Assembly: GCA_910584845.1 (NCBI GenBank)
Contig: CAJUDH010000014.1
Coordinates: forward strand, 1-64,000
Length of the DNA: 64,000 nucleotides
Direction of reading: 5' to 3'
Source: an uncultured Lachnospiraceae bacterium
GTDB taxonomy: Bacteria; Bacillota; Clostridia; Lachnospirales; Lachnospiraceae
Shown here: piece after piece, positions 1-9,050 of the stretch
Layout of the letters: every line of letters begins with the position of its first letter
Position numbering within the stretch: the stretch's first letter is position 1
The notes under the pieces: model-generated
Told to the model about the DNA's origin: nothing
Databases searched by the model: none
The model's input: only the letters and a program-made list of their open reading frames with translations
Program-made: the position numbers and the translations under genes

Positions 1-105
1 TAGCATTAAGACCTTGGAGAGGGTCTATAAACACTACTACTTTATAATACGAGCGGGGTAAAAAGCCTTATGCCAAACCTTTTCACATATGTTCCTTAAG
101 AATAT

Positions 106-333
106 TCATGCCCAGATTCTAAACGGTGTACCTCGTTTGGATTTAACAGGATAACCTACAGAAACGGTTCCATCTGGATTGCAACAATCCATCTGATATG
201 TTTTTCCGTCAGCAAAGTTGTCGCAAAATTTGCAGCAACGGAATCCCCCTGCAAATGAAAAACCATCTGTCAACACACGGTAGGGCAGCTTCCAATTCCT
301 TTTTCGTTGAGCTTTGGATTGCCGTCCTATCAA
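106..333 (-). CDS. Short cysteine-rich ORF, uncertain
   Basis: A 75-codon reading frame with several cysteines (CCKFC and DCC pairs) and a basic N-terminus. The composition is not that of random translation, and the cysteine pairs could bind metal. I do not recognise a family and see no clear ribosome site. It lies upstream of and opposite to the restriction operon. It may be a remnant of a longer gene or a chance ORF; a plus-strand ORF (198-581) overlaps it and looks less protein-like. Confidence 0.22.
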   Translation of the reverse strand: MIGRQSKAQRKRNWKLPYRVLTDGFSFAGGFRCCKFCDNFADGKTYQMDCCNPDGTVSVGYPVKSKRGTPFRIWA

Positions 334-748
334 GAACCAGCTTGGATTCCTGCTTTTTACTTCGGTTAACCGGTGTGGCTGTCCTTTTACTGTCCCCTGA
401 AAAACTTCATCCTCGCGCCGCTTCGGCCGAAAATTTTGATTTTACGGCCGAAACAACTTTTTTATTGAACAAACTCATTCAAACGAATATAATAAAAGTG
501 GGAATTGTTAATTTTACGGAAGGATTCCGTGAGAAACAACTAGATTACAACACAGGAAACTGCACAGAAAACGGATCATAAGCGCCCATCAAGCCCAGAT
601 CCCTTGTAAAAATAATCGCAGAAAAACGCTATTAATAAAATATGGCTGATACCCGCCAATACCGGCAAACCAACAAACATCGATAAATATCAATCACAGC
701 ACATTTTATAAATTGCAATAGGCCGCTGTAAAAAAGGGGGTTGCTGTT
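334..748. other. Intergenic region upstream of hsdR
   Basis: No convincing gene. It contains a 10-base palindrome TTCGGCCGAA (422-431) and a related ACGGCCGAA (444-452), followed by a good promoter (465-493). The rest is AT-rich leader running to hsdR. Confidence 0.5.
465..493 (+). promoter_or_regulatory. Sigma-A-type promoter for the restriction operon
   Basis: TTGAAC at 465-470 and a perfect TATAAT at 488-493 with 17 bases between. Transcription would start near 500 and leave a leader of about 250 bases before hsdR. The GGCCGAA palindromes just upstream (422-431, 444-452) are possible operator sites. Confidence 0.6.
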
Positions 749-3268
749 TTGAAAAAGAAAGAAGCAAGTGCACGGATTAAAATCAATCATCTGTTAGAAG
801 AAGCAGGGTGGCGCTTCTTTGACGATGAAAACGGGTCTGCAAACATACAGTTGGAACCTAACGTCAAGATGTCTAAAGACGATTTAACTGGCCTGGGCGA
901 AAATTTTAATAAGGTGAAGAATGGCTTTGTAGATTTCCTGCTGCTTGATGATAAAGGAAAGCCTTTTATTATATTGGAAGCAAAAGCAGAAAATAAAGAC
1001 CCTCTGGTTGGTAAGGAACAAGCTAGAAAATATGCCAAATCGCTTTATCTAAGATATGTAATCCTCTCCAACGGAAATCAGCATTACTTCTGGAATATCT
1101 ACAAGGGAAATCCGCAACTTATCACGGCTTTACCCAGCTACGAAAGTATTCAGGAGAGCAAGGCTATGAATGCGGATCCGGCGAAACTATATTTAGAGGA
1201 AATTGGTGCAGATTATATTGCCGTAATCAAAAATCCTCGGTATATGGAAGCCCCTGAGTACATAAACCCGGAAACCCGCCAGCAGTTCTTATATGATAAT
1301 GGGTTGCGGTTCCTGCGCCAATATCAGGTCAACGCGCTGAAAGCCTTACAGGAATCTGTACGATGTGGGAATCAACGGTTCCTGTTCGAAATGGCAACTG
1401 GCACGGGCAAAACACTCACTTCTGCTGCCGCAATCCGTCTTTTCTTACGCAGTGGAAATGCTAACCGGGTACTTTTCTTGGTGGATAGAATTGAGCTTGA
1501 AAATCAAGCTAAGAAAAACTTCCAGAACTATCTTGCCCCTGACTATCACACGGTTATCTTTAAAGAAAATATCGACGATTGGCGGAAAGCGGAGGTTGTC
1601 GTTTCCACCGTACAAACACTTATGTCCAACAGTAAGTACAAGCGTTGCTTTAAGCCTACCGACTTTTCACTAATCATTGCCGATGAAAGCCATCGTTCCG
1701 TCAATGGAAACAGCCGGGCTGTATTTGAATATTTTCTCGGCTATAAGCTGGGCTTAACGGCTACGCCCAAAGGCTATATCAAAAATATCGACGTGGAAAA
1801 ACTGAAAGCAACGGATCTAAGGGCATGGGAAAAACGGCAACTGCTGGACAGCTATAAAACCTTTGGCTGTGAAAGCGGCGACCCAACATACCGCTATTCA
1901 CTGCCGGACGGCGTTCGTGACGGCTATCTGGTCAATCCCACAGTAGTAGACGCCAGAACCGACATTACAACAAAACTATTGGCGGATAAAGGATACGCCG
2001 TGATTTCCCAAAAGGATGAAGAACAAGATGAAACCTACTTTGCCCGTGACTTTGAAAAGAAGTTTTTCTCCGAAGAAACCAACAAAATGTTTGTCAAAAC
2101 CTTTATGGACAATGCGCTTCGTGATCCGATTACCGGTGAAATTGGAAAAGGCGTCCTCTTCTGCGTGAGCCGCAAACATGCGGCAAAAATCACACAGCTG
2201 TTGAATGTGTATGCGGATATGATGTTTCCCGGAAAATATTGTTCGGATTTTGCGATGCAGATTACATCAGATGTTATAAACGCCCAGACCTATACCATCA
2301 ACTTCCAGAATAATAATCTGAGCGGAACCACCGGCTTCCTGGAAGGATATCAATCATCCAAAACCAGAATCTGTGTCACCGTTGGCATGATGACAACCGG
2401 GTACGACTGCGAAGATTTGCTAAACATTGGGTTACTGCGCCCGATCTTCTCACCCACGGACTTTATTCAGATCAAAGGCCGTGGTACACGAAGGCATGTT
2501 TTTATCTACAAGGAGCGAAACGGCGTCCAGGAAATTGCCCATAAACACCCCAAAGAAACCTTCAAACTGTTCGACTTTTTTGGAAACTGCGAATATTTTG
2601 AAGAAAAGTTTGATTATGATGAAATCTTAAAGCTGCCCCGCTTTCAAAGCAGTATTGTGTCGCCGTGTACCCCGCCTGCAGATCCCGACGGGTATGAAAA
2701 TTTTGCGCCTGACCCGCTGAAAACCCTGGTAGAAACGAAGATAGGCGCTGTAGGTATGAAGATTGACCGGATGTACTTTGATAAATTTGAGGAAACGGTC
2801 AAAAAAGATCCGGTTGTGAGAGAACAATATGAGCAAGGCAACTATCCTGCCGTCATCCGCTATATGGATGAAAACATCATGAATCAGCCCAACGAGTATT
2901 ACACCTGGGACAAGCTACGGCGCTCGATTGGCAGCGACCGCCGCATCACGGCCCGGGAGATCCTGGACAAAATTTTTGGTGTCCTGCCCTACTTTAAGAG
3001 CAAAAAGGAATTGGTAGAAGATGAATTTGAAGGATATGCCCTGACGCACCGTATTCCGTCAGAAAAGTATGCCGATGTAAAAGAGTTCTTTGCTACGTAT
3101 GTGACGGACAAAGATGTGCGCAGAGCCATCGAAGATCGCAAATTCCAATTGCTTGGAACGGACATCAGCACATATACCATGGCTGACCTAAAGCATTTGG
3201 GGCTGGATTGTATGAAAAATGTGGTAGATTACGTTGCCGACAACGTCAATGTATCCCGCTTTATCTAG
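749..3268 (+). CDS. hsdR: Type I restriction enzyme R subunit (HsdR)
   Basis: Motor and nuclease subunit of a type I restriction-modification complex, which translocates and cuts unmethylated foreign DNA. The N-terminus has a PD-(D/E)xK-type nuclease pattern (D62, then E77-A-K79). A helicase core follows: Walker A MATGTGKT at 215-222, DESH box at 312-315, and an arginine-rich motif VI (KGRGTRR, around 575). The C-terminal part resembles the EcoEI-type R domain. Length 839 aa suits this shorter HsdR group. The start is TTG at 749, eight bases after an AAGGGGG ribosome site; no ATG fits better. It stops 11 bases before the fused modification/specificity gene, so the two are one operon. Confidence 0.93.
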   Translation: MKKKEASARIKINHLLEEAGWRFFDDENGSANIQLEPNVKMSKDDLTGLGENFNKVKNGFVDFLLLDDKGKPFIILEAKAENKDPLVGKEQARKYAKSLYLRYVILSNGNQHYFWNIYKGNPQLITALPSYESIQESKAMNADPAKLYLEEIGADYIAVIKNPRYMEAPEYINPETRQQFLYDNGLRFLRQYQVNALKALQESVRCGNQRFLFEMATGTGKTLTSAAAIRLFLRSGNANRVLFLVDRIELENQAKKNFQNYLAPDYHTVIFKENIDDWRKAEVVVSTVQTLMSNSKYKRCFKPTDFSLIIADESHRSVNGNSRAVFEYFLGYKLGLTATPKGYIKNIDVEKLKATDLRAWEKRQLLDSYKTFGCESGDPTYRYSLPDGVRDGYLVNPTVVDARTDITTKLLADKGYAVISQKDEEQDETYFARDFEKKFFSEETNKMFVKTFMDNALRDPITGEIGKGVLFCVSRKHAAKITQLLNVYADMMFPGKYCSDFAMQITSDVINAQTYTINFQNNNLSGTTGFLEGYQSSKTRICVTVGMMTTGYDCEDLLNIGLLRPIFSPTDFIQIKGRGTRRHVFIYKERNGVQEIAHKHPKETFKLFDFFGNCEYFEEKFDYDEILKLPRFQSSIVSPCTPPADPDGYENFAPDPLKTLVETKIGAVGMKIDRMYFDKFEETVKKDPVVREQYEQGNYPAVIRYMDENIMNQPNEYYTWDKLRRSIGSDRRITAREILDKIFGVLPYFKSKKELVEDEFEGYALTHRIPSEKYADVKEFFATYVTDKDVRRAIEDRKFQLLGTDISTYTMADLKHLGLDCMKNVVDYVADNVNVSRFI

Positions 3269-3279
3269 GAGGAAATCAA

Positions 3280-5772
3280 ATGTTGACCTTTGACGTAAAA
3301 CGCAAGATCAATACACTACGTGATATTTTAGTGGGCAAGGTTCCTGACCCCAAAGCGCAGGTTGAACAGATCACCATTGCGCTCATTTATAAATTCATGG
3401 ACGATATAGATATTGAAGGTTTGGAATTTGGCGGAACCCGGCAGTTTTTTACGGGTGAATATGAGAAGTATGCCTGGACAGAAATCATGAAGCCCGAAAA
3501 CAGCGGCCAGCAAAGGGCTTTACTCTATGCGGAAGGCATCGAGGAAATGACCACCAACCCCAACCTCCCCCAGCTGTTCCGTGATATTTTCCGTGGGGCA
3601 TATATCCCTTATCGGGATCCGGATACTTTGAATATGTTCCTCAAAGAGGTCAGCGACTTCTTTTATGACAACAGCGAGGATTTGGGTAACGCCTTTGAAT
3701 ACCTTCTATCCATTATGGGCAGCCAGGGCGATGCCGGACAATTCCGCACACCCCGCCACATCATTGACATGATGGTGGAAATCGTAGACCCAAAGAAGCA
3801 TGAAACCATTCTGGACCCTGCCTGTGGTACAGCCGGGTTCCTGATTAGTGCCTATCGCCATATTTTGGCACAAAACAAAGATGAAGACGGCAAAAGTATG
3901 CTGACCGCTGACGACCGCAAGCGTTTGACAGAAAACTTTGCAGGATACGATATTTCTCCCGATATGGTACGTCTCTCTCGGGTAAATATGTATCTTCACA
4001 ATTTTACAAAACCTAAAATCAGCGAATACGACACCTTGACCAACGAAGAAAAATGGTATGACAATTATGATGTCATTTTGGCAAACCCTCCCTTCATGAC
4101 GCCAAAAGGCGGTATTGTCCCCCACAGCCGCTATCGGGTAAAAGCCAAGCGCTCCGAAGTGCTGTTTGTGGACTATATTGCCGAGCACCTAAACCCAAAA
4201 GGCCGGGCAGCAATCATTGTTCCGGAAGGCATTGTATTCCAGTCTGCCAATGCATACCAGGGACTTCGGAAATATCTGGTAGAAGACGGCCTGCTGTATG
4301 CAGTGATCTCTCTACCTGCGGGTGTTTTCAACCCTTATAGCGGTGTAAAAACCAGTATTTTGCTCATTGACAAAGCCCTTGCAAAAACAAAAGAGCAAAT
4401 TCTTTTTATAAAACTGAATAATGATGGATTTGATTTGGGGGCGCAGCGTCGTGAGGTAAAAGGGAGCGATATCCCAGAAATTATCCGTATTGTAAAATCC
4501 TATCAGCATAATAAAGACATTTCTGACTCTGCGCTTACTACTTTAGCAAAGAAAACTGAAATAGCAAAACAGGATTATATTCTGGTGGGTGAACGTTATA
4601 AAAATCAAACGTATTTACACAGCATATGGCCTCAGGTGGAACTTAAAGAAATAGCAGACAAAATAACGAAAGGAACAACTCCAACAACAATAGGGTTTCG
4701 TTTTGAGTATACAGGCATCAACTTTGTCAAGATTGAATCCATTGATGACGATGGGCATATCATCAAAAACAAATTATCTTTTGTTAATGAAGAGTGTTAT
4801 CGTGCCCTTGAAAGATCTCAACTATGTGAAGACGATGTCCTATTTTCTATTGCAGGCGCTTTGGGTAGAGTGGGTATCATTACACCAGATATTTTGCCTG
4901 CCAATACCAATCAAGCATTAGCCATTATTAGGCCTAAAAAGGATTGTATTTTAAGTAAATATCTTTTTTGGGTTTTAAAAAGTGAAGTTATTCTAAACAG
5001 TATATCCCAAATGAAAGTAGGCGTTGCTCAATATAATTTATCTTTAAAACAGATAGGTGATACCAAAATCCCTCTACCTCCCATAGATATACAAAAAGAA
5101 ATAGTTGCTGAACTTGACAGCTACCAAAAAATCATTGATGGTGCCCGTCAAATTTTAGACAATTACAAGCCAACCATTCAAAGGGACTCACAGTGGGAAA
5201 CGATCAAATTAGGGGATATCTGTGAACTTAACCCCAGAAAATCAGAAGTCAAAGATTTTGATGGAAATGTTTCGTTTGTTCCCATGGCTATGGTAAGTGA
5301 AACAGATATGTATTTCTCTGCCAAAGAGCAAAGACCCTTGAAAGAAGTTTATACAGGTTATACCTATTTCCGTGATGGTGACGTATTGCTGGCTAAAGTA
5401 ACGCCCTGTTTTGAAAATGGCAAATCTGGATTAGCAAAGAATTTGGAAAACGGTATTGGATTTGGTTCCAGTGAGTTCTTTGTCCTTCGGGCAAATCCTG
5501 ACCGAGTCCTGCCGGAATATATTTACTATACTATTAGCAGCAATCGGTTTATTTCCGATGGAACACCTCAAATGACTGGCACTGGAGGCCTGCGCAGATT
5601 GACAAAGGACTTTGTCCAGAATTATCCTGTGCCCCTACCCCCTTTAGATGTACAGCAAAGGATCGTCAATCAGACAGAAGAAGAAATTGCCATTGTGGAA
5701 CAAAATAAGCGCATGATTGAAATCTTTGAGAAAAAAATTAAAGACAAAATTGCGGAGGTCTGGAGTGAATGA
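3280..5772 (+). CDS. Fused type I methyltransferase-specificity subunit (HsdM-HsdS)
   Basis: An 830-residue fusion of two normally separate subunits. Residues 1 to about 440 are an HsdM N6-adenine methyltransferase: SAM motif DPACGTAG at 179-186 and catalytic NPPF at 269-272. From about residue 449 the chain continues in frame into two HsdS target-recognition domains, one starting near WPQVELKEI (about 449) and one near WETIKLGDI (about 638), each followed by a helical spacer. Two domains imply a bipartite target. The start is ATG 3280, seven bases after AGGAGG; an upstream in-frame Met at 3208 lies inside hsdR and is unlikely. There is no stop or frameshift at the M-S junction. It overlaps the next gene by a few bases or abuts it. 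Confidence 0.9.
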   Translation: MLTFDVKRKINTLRDILVGKVPDPKAQVEQITIALIYKFMDDIDIEGLEFGGTRQFFTGEYEKYAWTEIMKPENSGQQRALLYAEGIEEMTTNPNLPQLFRDIFRGAYIPYRDPDTLNMFLKEVSDFFYDNSEDLGNAFEYLLSIMGSQGDAGQFRTPRHIIDMMVEIVDPKKHETILDPACGTAGFLISAYRHILAQNKDEDGKSMLTADDRKRLTENFAGYDISPDMVRLSRVNMYLHNFTKPKISEYDTLTNEEKWYDNYDVILANPPFMTPKGGIVPHSRYRVKAKRSEVLFVDYIAEHLNPKGRAAIIVPEGIVFQSANAYQGLRKYLVEDGLLYAVISLPAGVFNPYSGVKTSILLIDKALAKTKEQILFIKLNNDGFDLGAQRREVKGSDIPEIIRIVKSYQHNKDISDSALTTLAKKTEIAKQDYILVGERYKNQTYLHSIWPQVELKEIADKITKGTTPTTIGFRFEYTGINFVKIESIDDDGHIIKNKLSFVNEECYRALERSQLCEDDVLFSIAGALGRVGIITPDILPANTNQALAIIRPKKDCILSKYLFWVLKSEVILNSISQMKVGVAQYNLSLKQIGDTKIPLPPIDIQKEIVAELDSYQKIIDGARQILDNYKPTIQRDSQWETIKLGDICELNPRKSEVKDFDGNVSFVPMAMVSETDMYFSAKEQRPLKEVYTGYTYFRDGDVLLAKVTPCFENGKSGLAKNLENGIGFGSSEFFVLRANPDRVLPEYIYYTISSNRFISDGTPQMTGTGGLRRLTKDFVQNYPVPLPPLDVQQRIVNQTEEEIAIVEQNKRMIEIFEKKIKDKIAEVWSE

Positions 5773-5773
5773 T

Positions 5774-6664
5774 ATGGAGGAATATATCCAAAAACTTCTG
5801 TATTATCTGCCTATAGATTTTGGAGATACAGAAAACAATGAATATAAAACTTATTTGGTTCATACGTGCTGCGAAAACTATGATAACGAAAAATTTCAGT
5901 TCTCACTAATGGCCTTTCACATGTTATTTATGGCATTTTTGTATAAAGAGTTCTGGACTTTGAAAACATACAGTCATGACCGAGTTGAAAGATTGTGTCA
6001 TTCTAACGGACAATTTGAATCAGTGGAAAATGTATTTGACGCTTCGGTTATTCCTGAGCAAACCTTCATTGACAGCTATTTAAGTATCTTTTCCTGGCAC
6101 GCAAATAAACGGAGTGAAATAAAGGAATTTGTTGATAAAAGAGATCGCTGTGCGCATAACAGCGGCTTTATTCAATATGACCAACAGGCGGTTGAAAAAT
6201 ATTTCGACGATGTCTTAAAGAATATTAAAAAAATTGCGTTAGCAAACATCGAGAATATTCAATCTACTTTTAAAGCTTCAATCATGCGCTATATTAACAG
6301 CCCTGCTTTTCAAACGACTTCCATGGGGGACTTCATACAGCGTGAACTTGCTGACAAGAAATATTCATACAAAGATATTTGCTCCTTTTTAAAGCTTGAC
6401 ATTCCCCATTTGCCTCTAAACCAAAAAATTGCATACTTATTTGCCATGATCTATTTTCAGGAAAAATGTAAGCAAGATAATTTTCAAGAATATATTGATG
6501 AAAACTGTGACTACATACAGGAACTCTCAAACCTTCTTTCGGAATTATCCCCTGTGGAGCAAGAGCACATAAGGATTCAAGCAGGATATGAAATCGAATT
6601 TTTAGAGAGGCAAGGATTTGATCTAAATGAAATTTCAAATGCCTTGCCTACTGAAAATGAGTAA
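5774..6664 (+). CDS. Restriction-operon accessory protein with HEPN-type R-x4-H motif
   Basis: About 296 aa, no family recognised by name. It carries RDRCAH at residues 123-128, the R-(N/D)-x3-H arrangement of HEPN ribonuclease domains, in a helical, aromatic-rich context. The second half is also helical and acidic. GTG 5765 follows a GAGGT site closely and ATG 5774 follows GGAG; either could start, and both lie at the hsdMS stop (5770-5772), so translation is coupled. Position as third gene of a type I restriction operon suggests an accessory or backup defence role such as RNA cleavage after restriction fails. That role is inference; it could instead be a structural partner. The gene is AT-rich like its neighbours. 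Confidence 0.6.
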   Translation: MEEYIQKLLYYLPIDFGDTENNEYKTYLVHTCCENYDNEKFQFSLMAFHMLFMAFLYKEFWTLKTYSHDRVERLCHSNGQFESVENVFDASVIPEQTFIDSYLSIFSWHANKRSEIKEFVDKRDRCAHNSGFIQYDQQAVEKYFDDVLKNIKKIALANIENIQSTFKASIMRYINSPAFQTTSMGDFIQRELADKKYSYKDICSFLKLDIPHLPLNQKIAYLFAMIYFQEKCKQDNFQEYIDENCDYIQELSNLLSELSPVEQEHIRIQAGYEIEFLERQGFDLNEISNALPTENE

Positions 6665-6682
6665 CTTAAACGGATATAATTT

Positions 6683-7080
6683 GTGGCACAGTATAGAAAT
6701 GGGAGATTTCCTTTGGAAGCAGAAGAACGAAAACCTGTCATAAGTTACTCTGAAATGCAGGATTATTGTAAAACATTATACTCATTTTCAGGCGAAGATA
6801 TGCCTAATACAACCAATCCATTGAGGAAGGGCAAAATTCATTACCCAAGATCTTTATACAAGTATCATCCCGTATAAGAACCTTGCGGTGTTATGCAAAA
6901 ATAAACTATCCTTTTCTAAAGTGGGCAGTTATGATGATCCTTTCGATACTTTTTTTACATATTGATGTTGAGGAGATTCGTCAAAAATTTGACAGTAACC
7001 ATAACTCCCTTGAAGCATTAGCAGTGTTAGCGAACCGGATGAAAGAAACTTTTCAAAATCATCCCCTATTCTATTTCTAA
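6683..7080 (+). pseudogene. Frameshifted DUF2971-family gene
   Basis: The pieces fit a DUF2971 protein read across three frames. Frame one (from GTG 6683) gives the N-terminus ending LYKYHP; a shifted frame near 6871-6960 gives YKNLAVLCKNKLSFSKVG then YDDPFDTFF, the family's hallmark 'DDPFD' region; a third frame gives IDVEEIRQKFDSN and on to 7080. At least two frame breaks make it non-functional. DUF2971 genes are often seen near defence islands; their function is unknown. Confidence 0.65.
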
Positions 7081-7150
7081 TTTACCAACTTTGTCATTAG
7101 CCTGCAAATAGGGATTTATTTACTATTACTATCAGATACAACAAAGCAAA

Positions 7151-7530
7151 ATGGTAATTGCCGATGTCATAAGCGAAGGCAATATGACCAGACGCACCCT
7201 GTATAGATGTTTCGATGAATTTGAGCGGCATCCCTTTTTTGCTGAATACTGTAATCTGTTTCCAGAACTGATAGACAGGCCCCAAAAAGACCCCTAGACT
7301 TTAATTTGCAGGAGTTTTACAAGGACGCCACCCCCTTATTTACGGAGGGCAGTATTGGTGCATCGGCTTTGGATAAAGATCTGAACAAAGATCTCTGGAA
7401 ACAAAATTCATTACTTTGTGACATAGCTGACCTGAAAATTGATGAATTACTCCAAAAATACTCCCTAGCCTGCTCCATAGATGCCTATAGGACATGGCTT
7501 GCAGTTAAGAAAAAACTGAAAATGAAATAA
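7151..7530 (+). pseudogene. Decayed ORF remnants of unknown family
   Basis: Two protein-like pieces lie in different frames: 7151-7297 (MVIADVISEGNM... to a TAG) and 7306-7530 (LQEFYKDATPLF... to KLKMK). The join near 7290 suggests a frameshift in one gene. No family is recognised. The piece at 7306 has only a TTG start and no ribosome site. Confidence 0.4.
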
Positions 7531-7532
7531 TT

Positions 7533-7583
7533 TGAAAAAAAGCTTGCATTTTTTCAGAATATGAGATAGAATATTCATATTCT
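7533..7583. promoter_or_regulatory. Two adjacent inverted repeats, possible regulatory site
   Basis: TGAAAAAA (7533-7540) pairs with TTTTTTCA (7549-7556), and AGAATATGA/TCATATTCT (7556-7564/7575-7583) forms a nine-base inverted repeat. They sit just upstream of the small ORF at 7628 and could be a terminator for the preceding remnant or an operator. Confidence 0.35.
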
Positions 7584-7627
7584 AATAGTGATATCAACTA
7601 TCTGCATATTACGAAAGGAGCTTTTTT

Positions 7628-7837
7628 ATGGGAGCACAAAAATTCGTCACCGATTATTATGCCAATGCCGCCGAACATCCAATTCCTGCCACAGAATTTA
7701 TCAACGCGGGGAAGCGCAATACTCCCCCTTTTGAACCTGAAGAAATACGAGGAGGAATTGGTTCGGCTAGACGCAGCAAAAAACTCCCCCCACCGACCAG
7801 ACACAAAATTGCCGGAAAATTCGTCAATTTCTTCTAG
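7628..7837 (+). pseudogene. 5' part of a gene cut off by an IS fragment
   Basis: ATG 7628 has a good ribosome site (AAAGGAG at 7614-7620) and opens with MGAQKFVTDYYANAAEHPIP. From about 7740 the coding signal moves to another frame (KYEEELVRLDAAKNSPHRPD), so there is a frameshift, and the gene ends where the IS481-like fragment begins near 7835. The family is not recognised. Confidence 0.4.
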
Positions 7838-8658
7838 GCGTCTTCAAAGAAATAGAAGCGATGGGTGGCATAGAACCTCTCATTGTCCTTCCTGTGGCTG
7901 CGCTCCACCTTGCCGTTATGCCTTGGCGTATAGGGGCGGATTACCTTGTGCCGGATGCCATGCTGCTCCAAACGCACCTGGAAAAGGGTGGGCTTATCCC
8001 TGTGGGTGGTAAAGCGGTTGGTAAATTCGGTGCCATTGTCCGTCTGGATGCACTCAATGGGGCAAGGGAAGGCTTTTACAAGGAGATCCTCAAAGAGGGC
8101 GGACGAGTAGGTGCTGTGTTCCTCAAAAGCCTCAACAAAACGCCATCTGGAATACTCATTAATCGCGGTATACTGGAAGAAATGTCCCCCGCTCACCTTG
8201 CTGTTGACAAGGCAGGCAGAGGGGACGAATTTTACATCCACCTGGATACGCTGTCCGGGATGGCCCATCTGTTCATAGGGTTTGGGGACATACTTGGGGT
8301 TAGGGGGATGGACAGCCATAATGCCCTGCTTTTTGAGGAAACGGTACAATCCGGGAACGGAACGGGAATAGCCGCGCTGCATGGGCTTAACCCAGAAAAC
8401 GACAAGGCCGGCGTCGGGATTGCGTCTGCGCATATCGGAAATGGGCTTGATTTCTTCCGGGGTATGCTGGTTCGGATGGTGGTGTGTCCTTCTGGAGAGG
8501 TCACGCAGAGGTTCCATGGAGCCGTCATACCGGCGTTTCCAGCAGTAGATATACTGCCGGTTCGTCTTGTACTTGACAACAGCTTTCGTAACCCCATATT
8601 TATCAGCATATATAATAAGTGATAGACGAAACCCCATATCCTGTGTTATAGTAGCCAT
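7834..8658 (-). pseudogene. IS481/IS3-type DDE transposase, C-terminally truncated
   Basis: 274 codons. A helix-turn-helix N-terminus is followed by an rve integrase core with candidate catalytic residues D141 (QVDVKF), D207 (QTDNGTEF) and E252 (HNGKVERSH). The protein breaks off soon after the glutamate at FYFFEDA, where the stop comes from flanking DNA; full-length relatives continue past this point. All three acidic residues survive, but the missing C-terminus and missing IS end argue against activity. Confidence 0.75.
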
Positions 8659-8752
8659 ATGGAGATACCTTCTTTCTGGTTAGATTTTGGTTTGGCGATT
8701 AAAATATAACACAGAACAGGTATCTCTGTCTTTTAAATATTCAGTTGTAACA
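7835..8752 (-). mobile_element. IS481-like insertion sequence, 3' end deleted
   Basis: The element is read on the minus strand. Its right terminus is probably TGTTACAACTGA (complement of 8741-8752), which fits the TG-starting ends of the family. The opposite end is missing: the transposase frame runs straight into the neighbouring disrupted ORF at 7835, so the distal part and inverted repeat have been deleted. It cannot transpose by itself. Confidence 0.6.
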
Positions 8753-8788
8753 CATGTATTGTAATCCTACATTCTAGGAGGTGTTCAA

Positions 8789-9028
8789 ATGGAACAAATA
8801 ACTGCAAATGAATTATTGGCTGAAGCCATTATTGAGCTTGGGAAGCTTCAAACTGGCGAAGCGTTCATTGTTAAGGATCTTTTTCAGGGTATTCGATGGA
8901 ATCGTTTCCCCAGAAATGAACGCATTCTTCTTGGTACATTATTTTTAAACTATGTAAAAACTGAACGCCCTGACATTGAACCGACAGGTAAAAATGGCGC
9001 AAACCAGCAAAAATACACAATGAAATAA
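8789..9028 (+). CDS. DUF1413 family small protein
   Basis: A 79-residue protein. The central segment FIVKDLFQGIRWNRFPRNER and the following LLGTLFLNYV match the DUF1413 pattern. Its function is unknown; such proteins are common on plasmids and integrative elements of Firmicutes. ATG 8789 follows AGGAGGTG (8775-8782) at a good distance, so the gene looks intact. It sits between two insertion-sequence remnants. Confidence 0.6.
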   Translation: MEQITANELLAEAIIELGKLQTGEAFIVKDLFQGIRWNRFPRNERILLGTLFLNYVKTERPDIEPTGKNGANQQKYTMK

Positions 9029-9050
9029 CATCCCGAGAGAGTTTCAAGTT

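Noticed and set aside
7861..8622. Plus-strand 253-codon ORF
   Set aside because: Shadow of the IS481-like transposase, which has recognisable motifs on the other strand.
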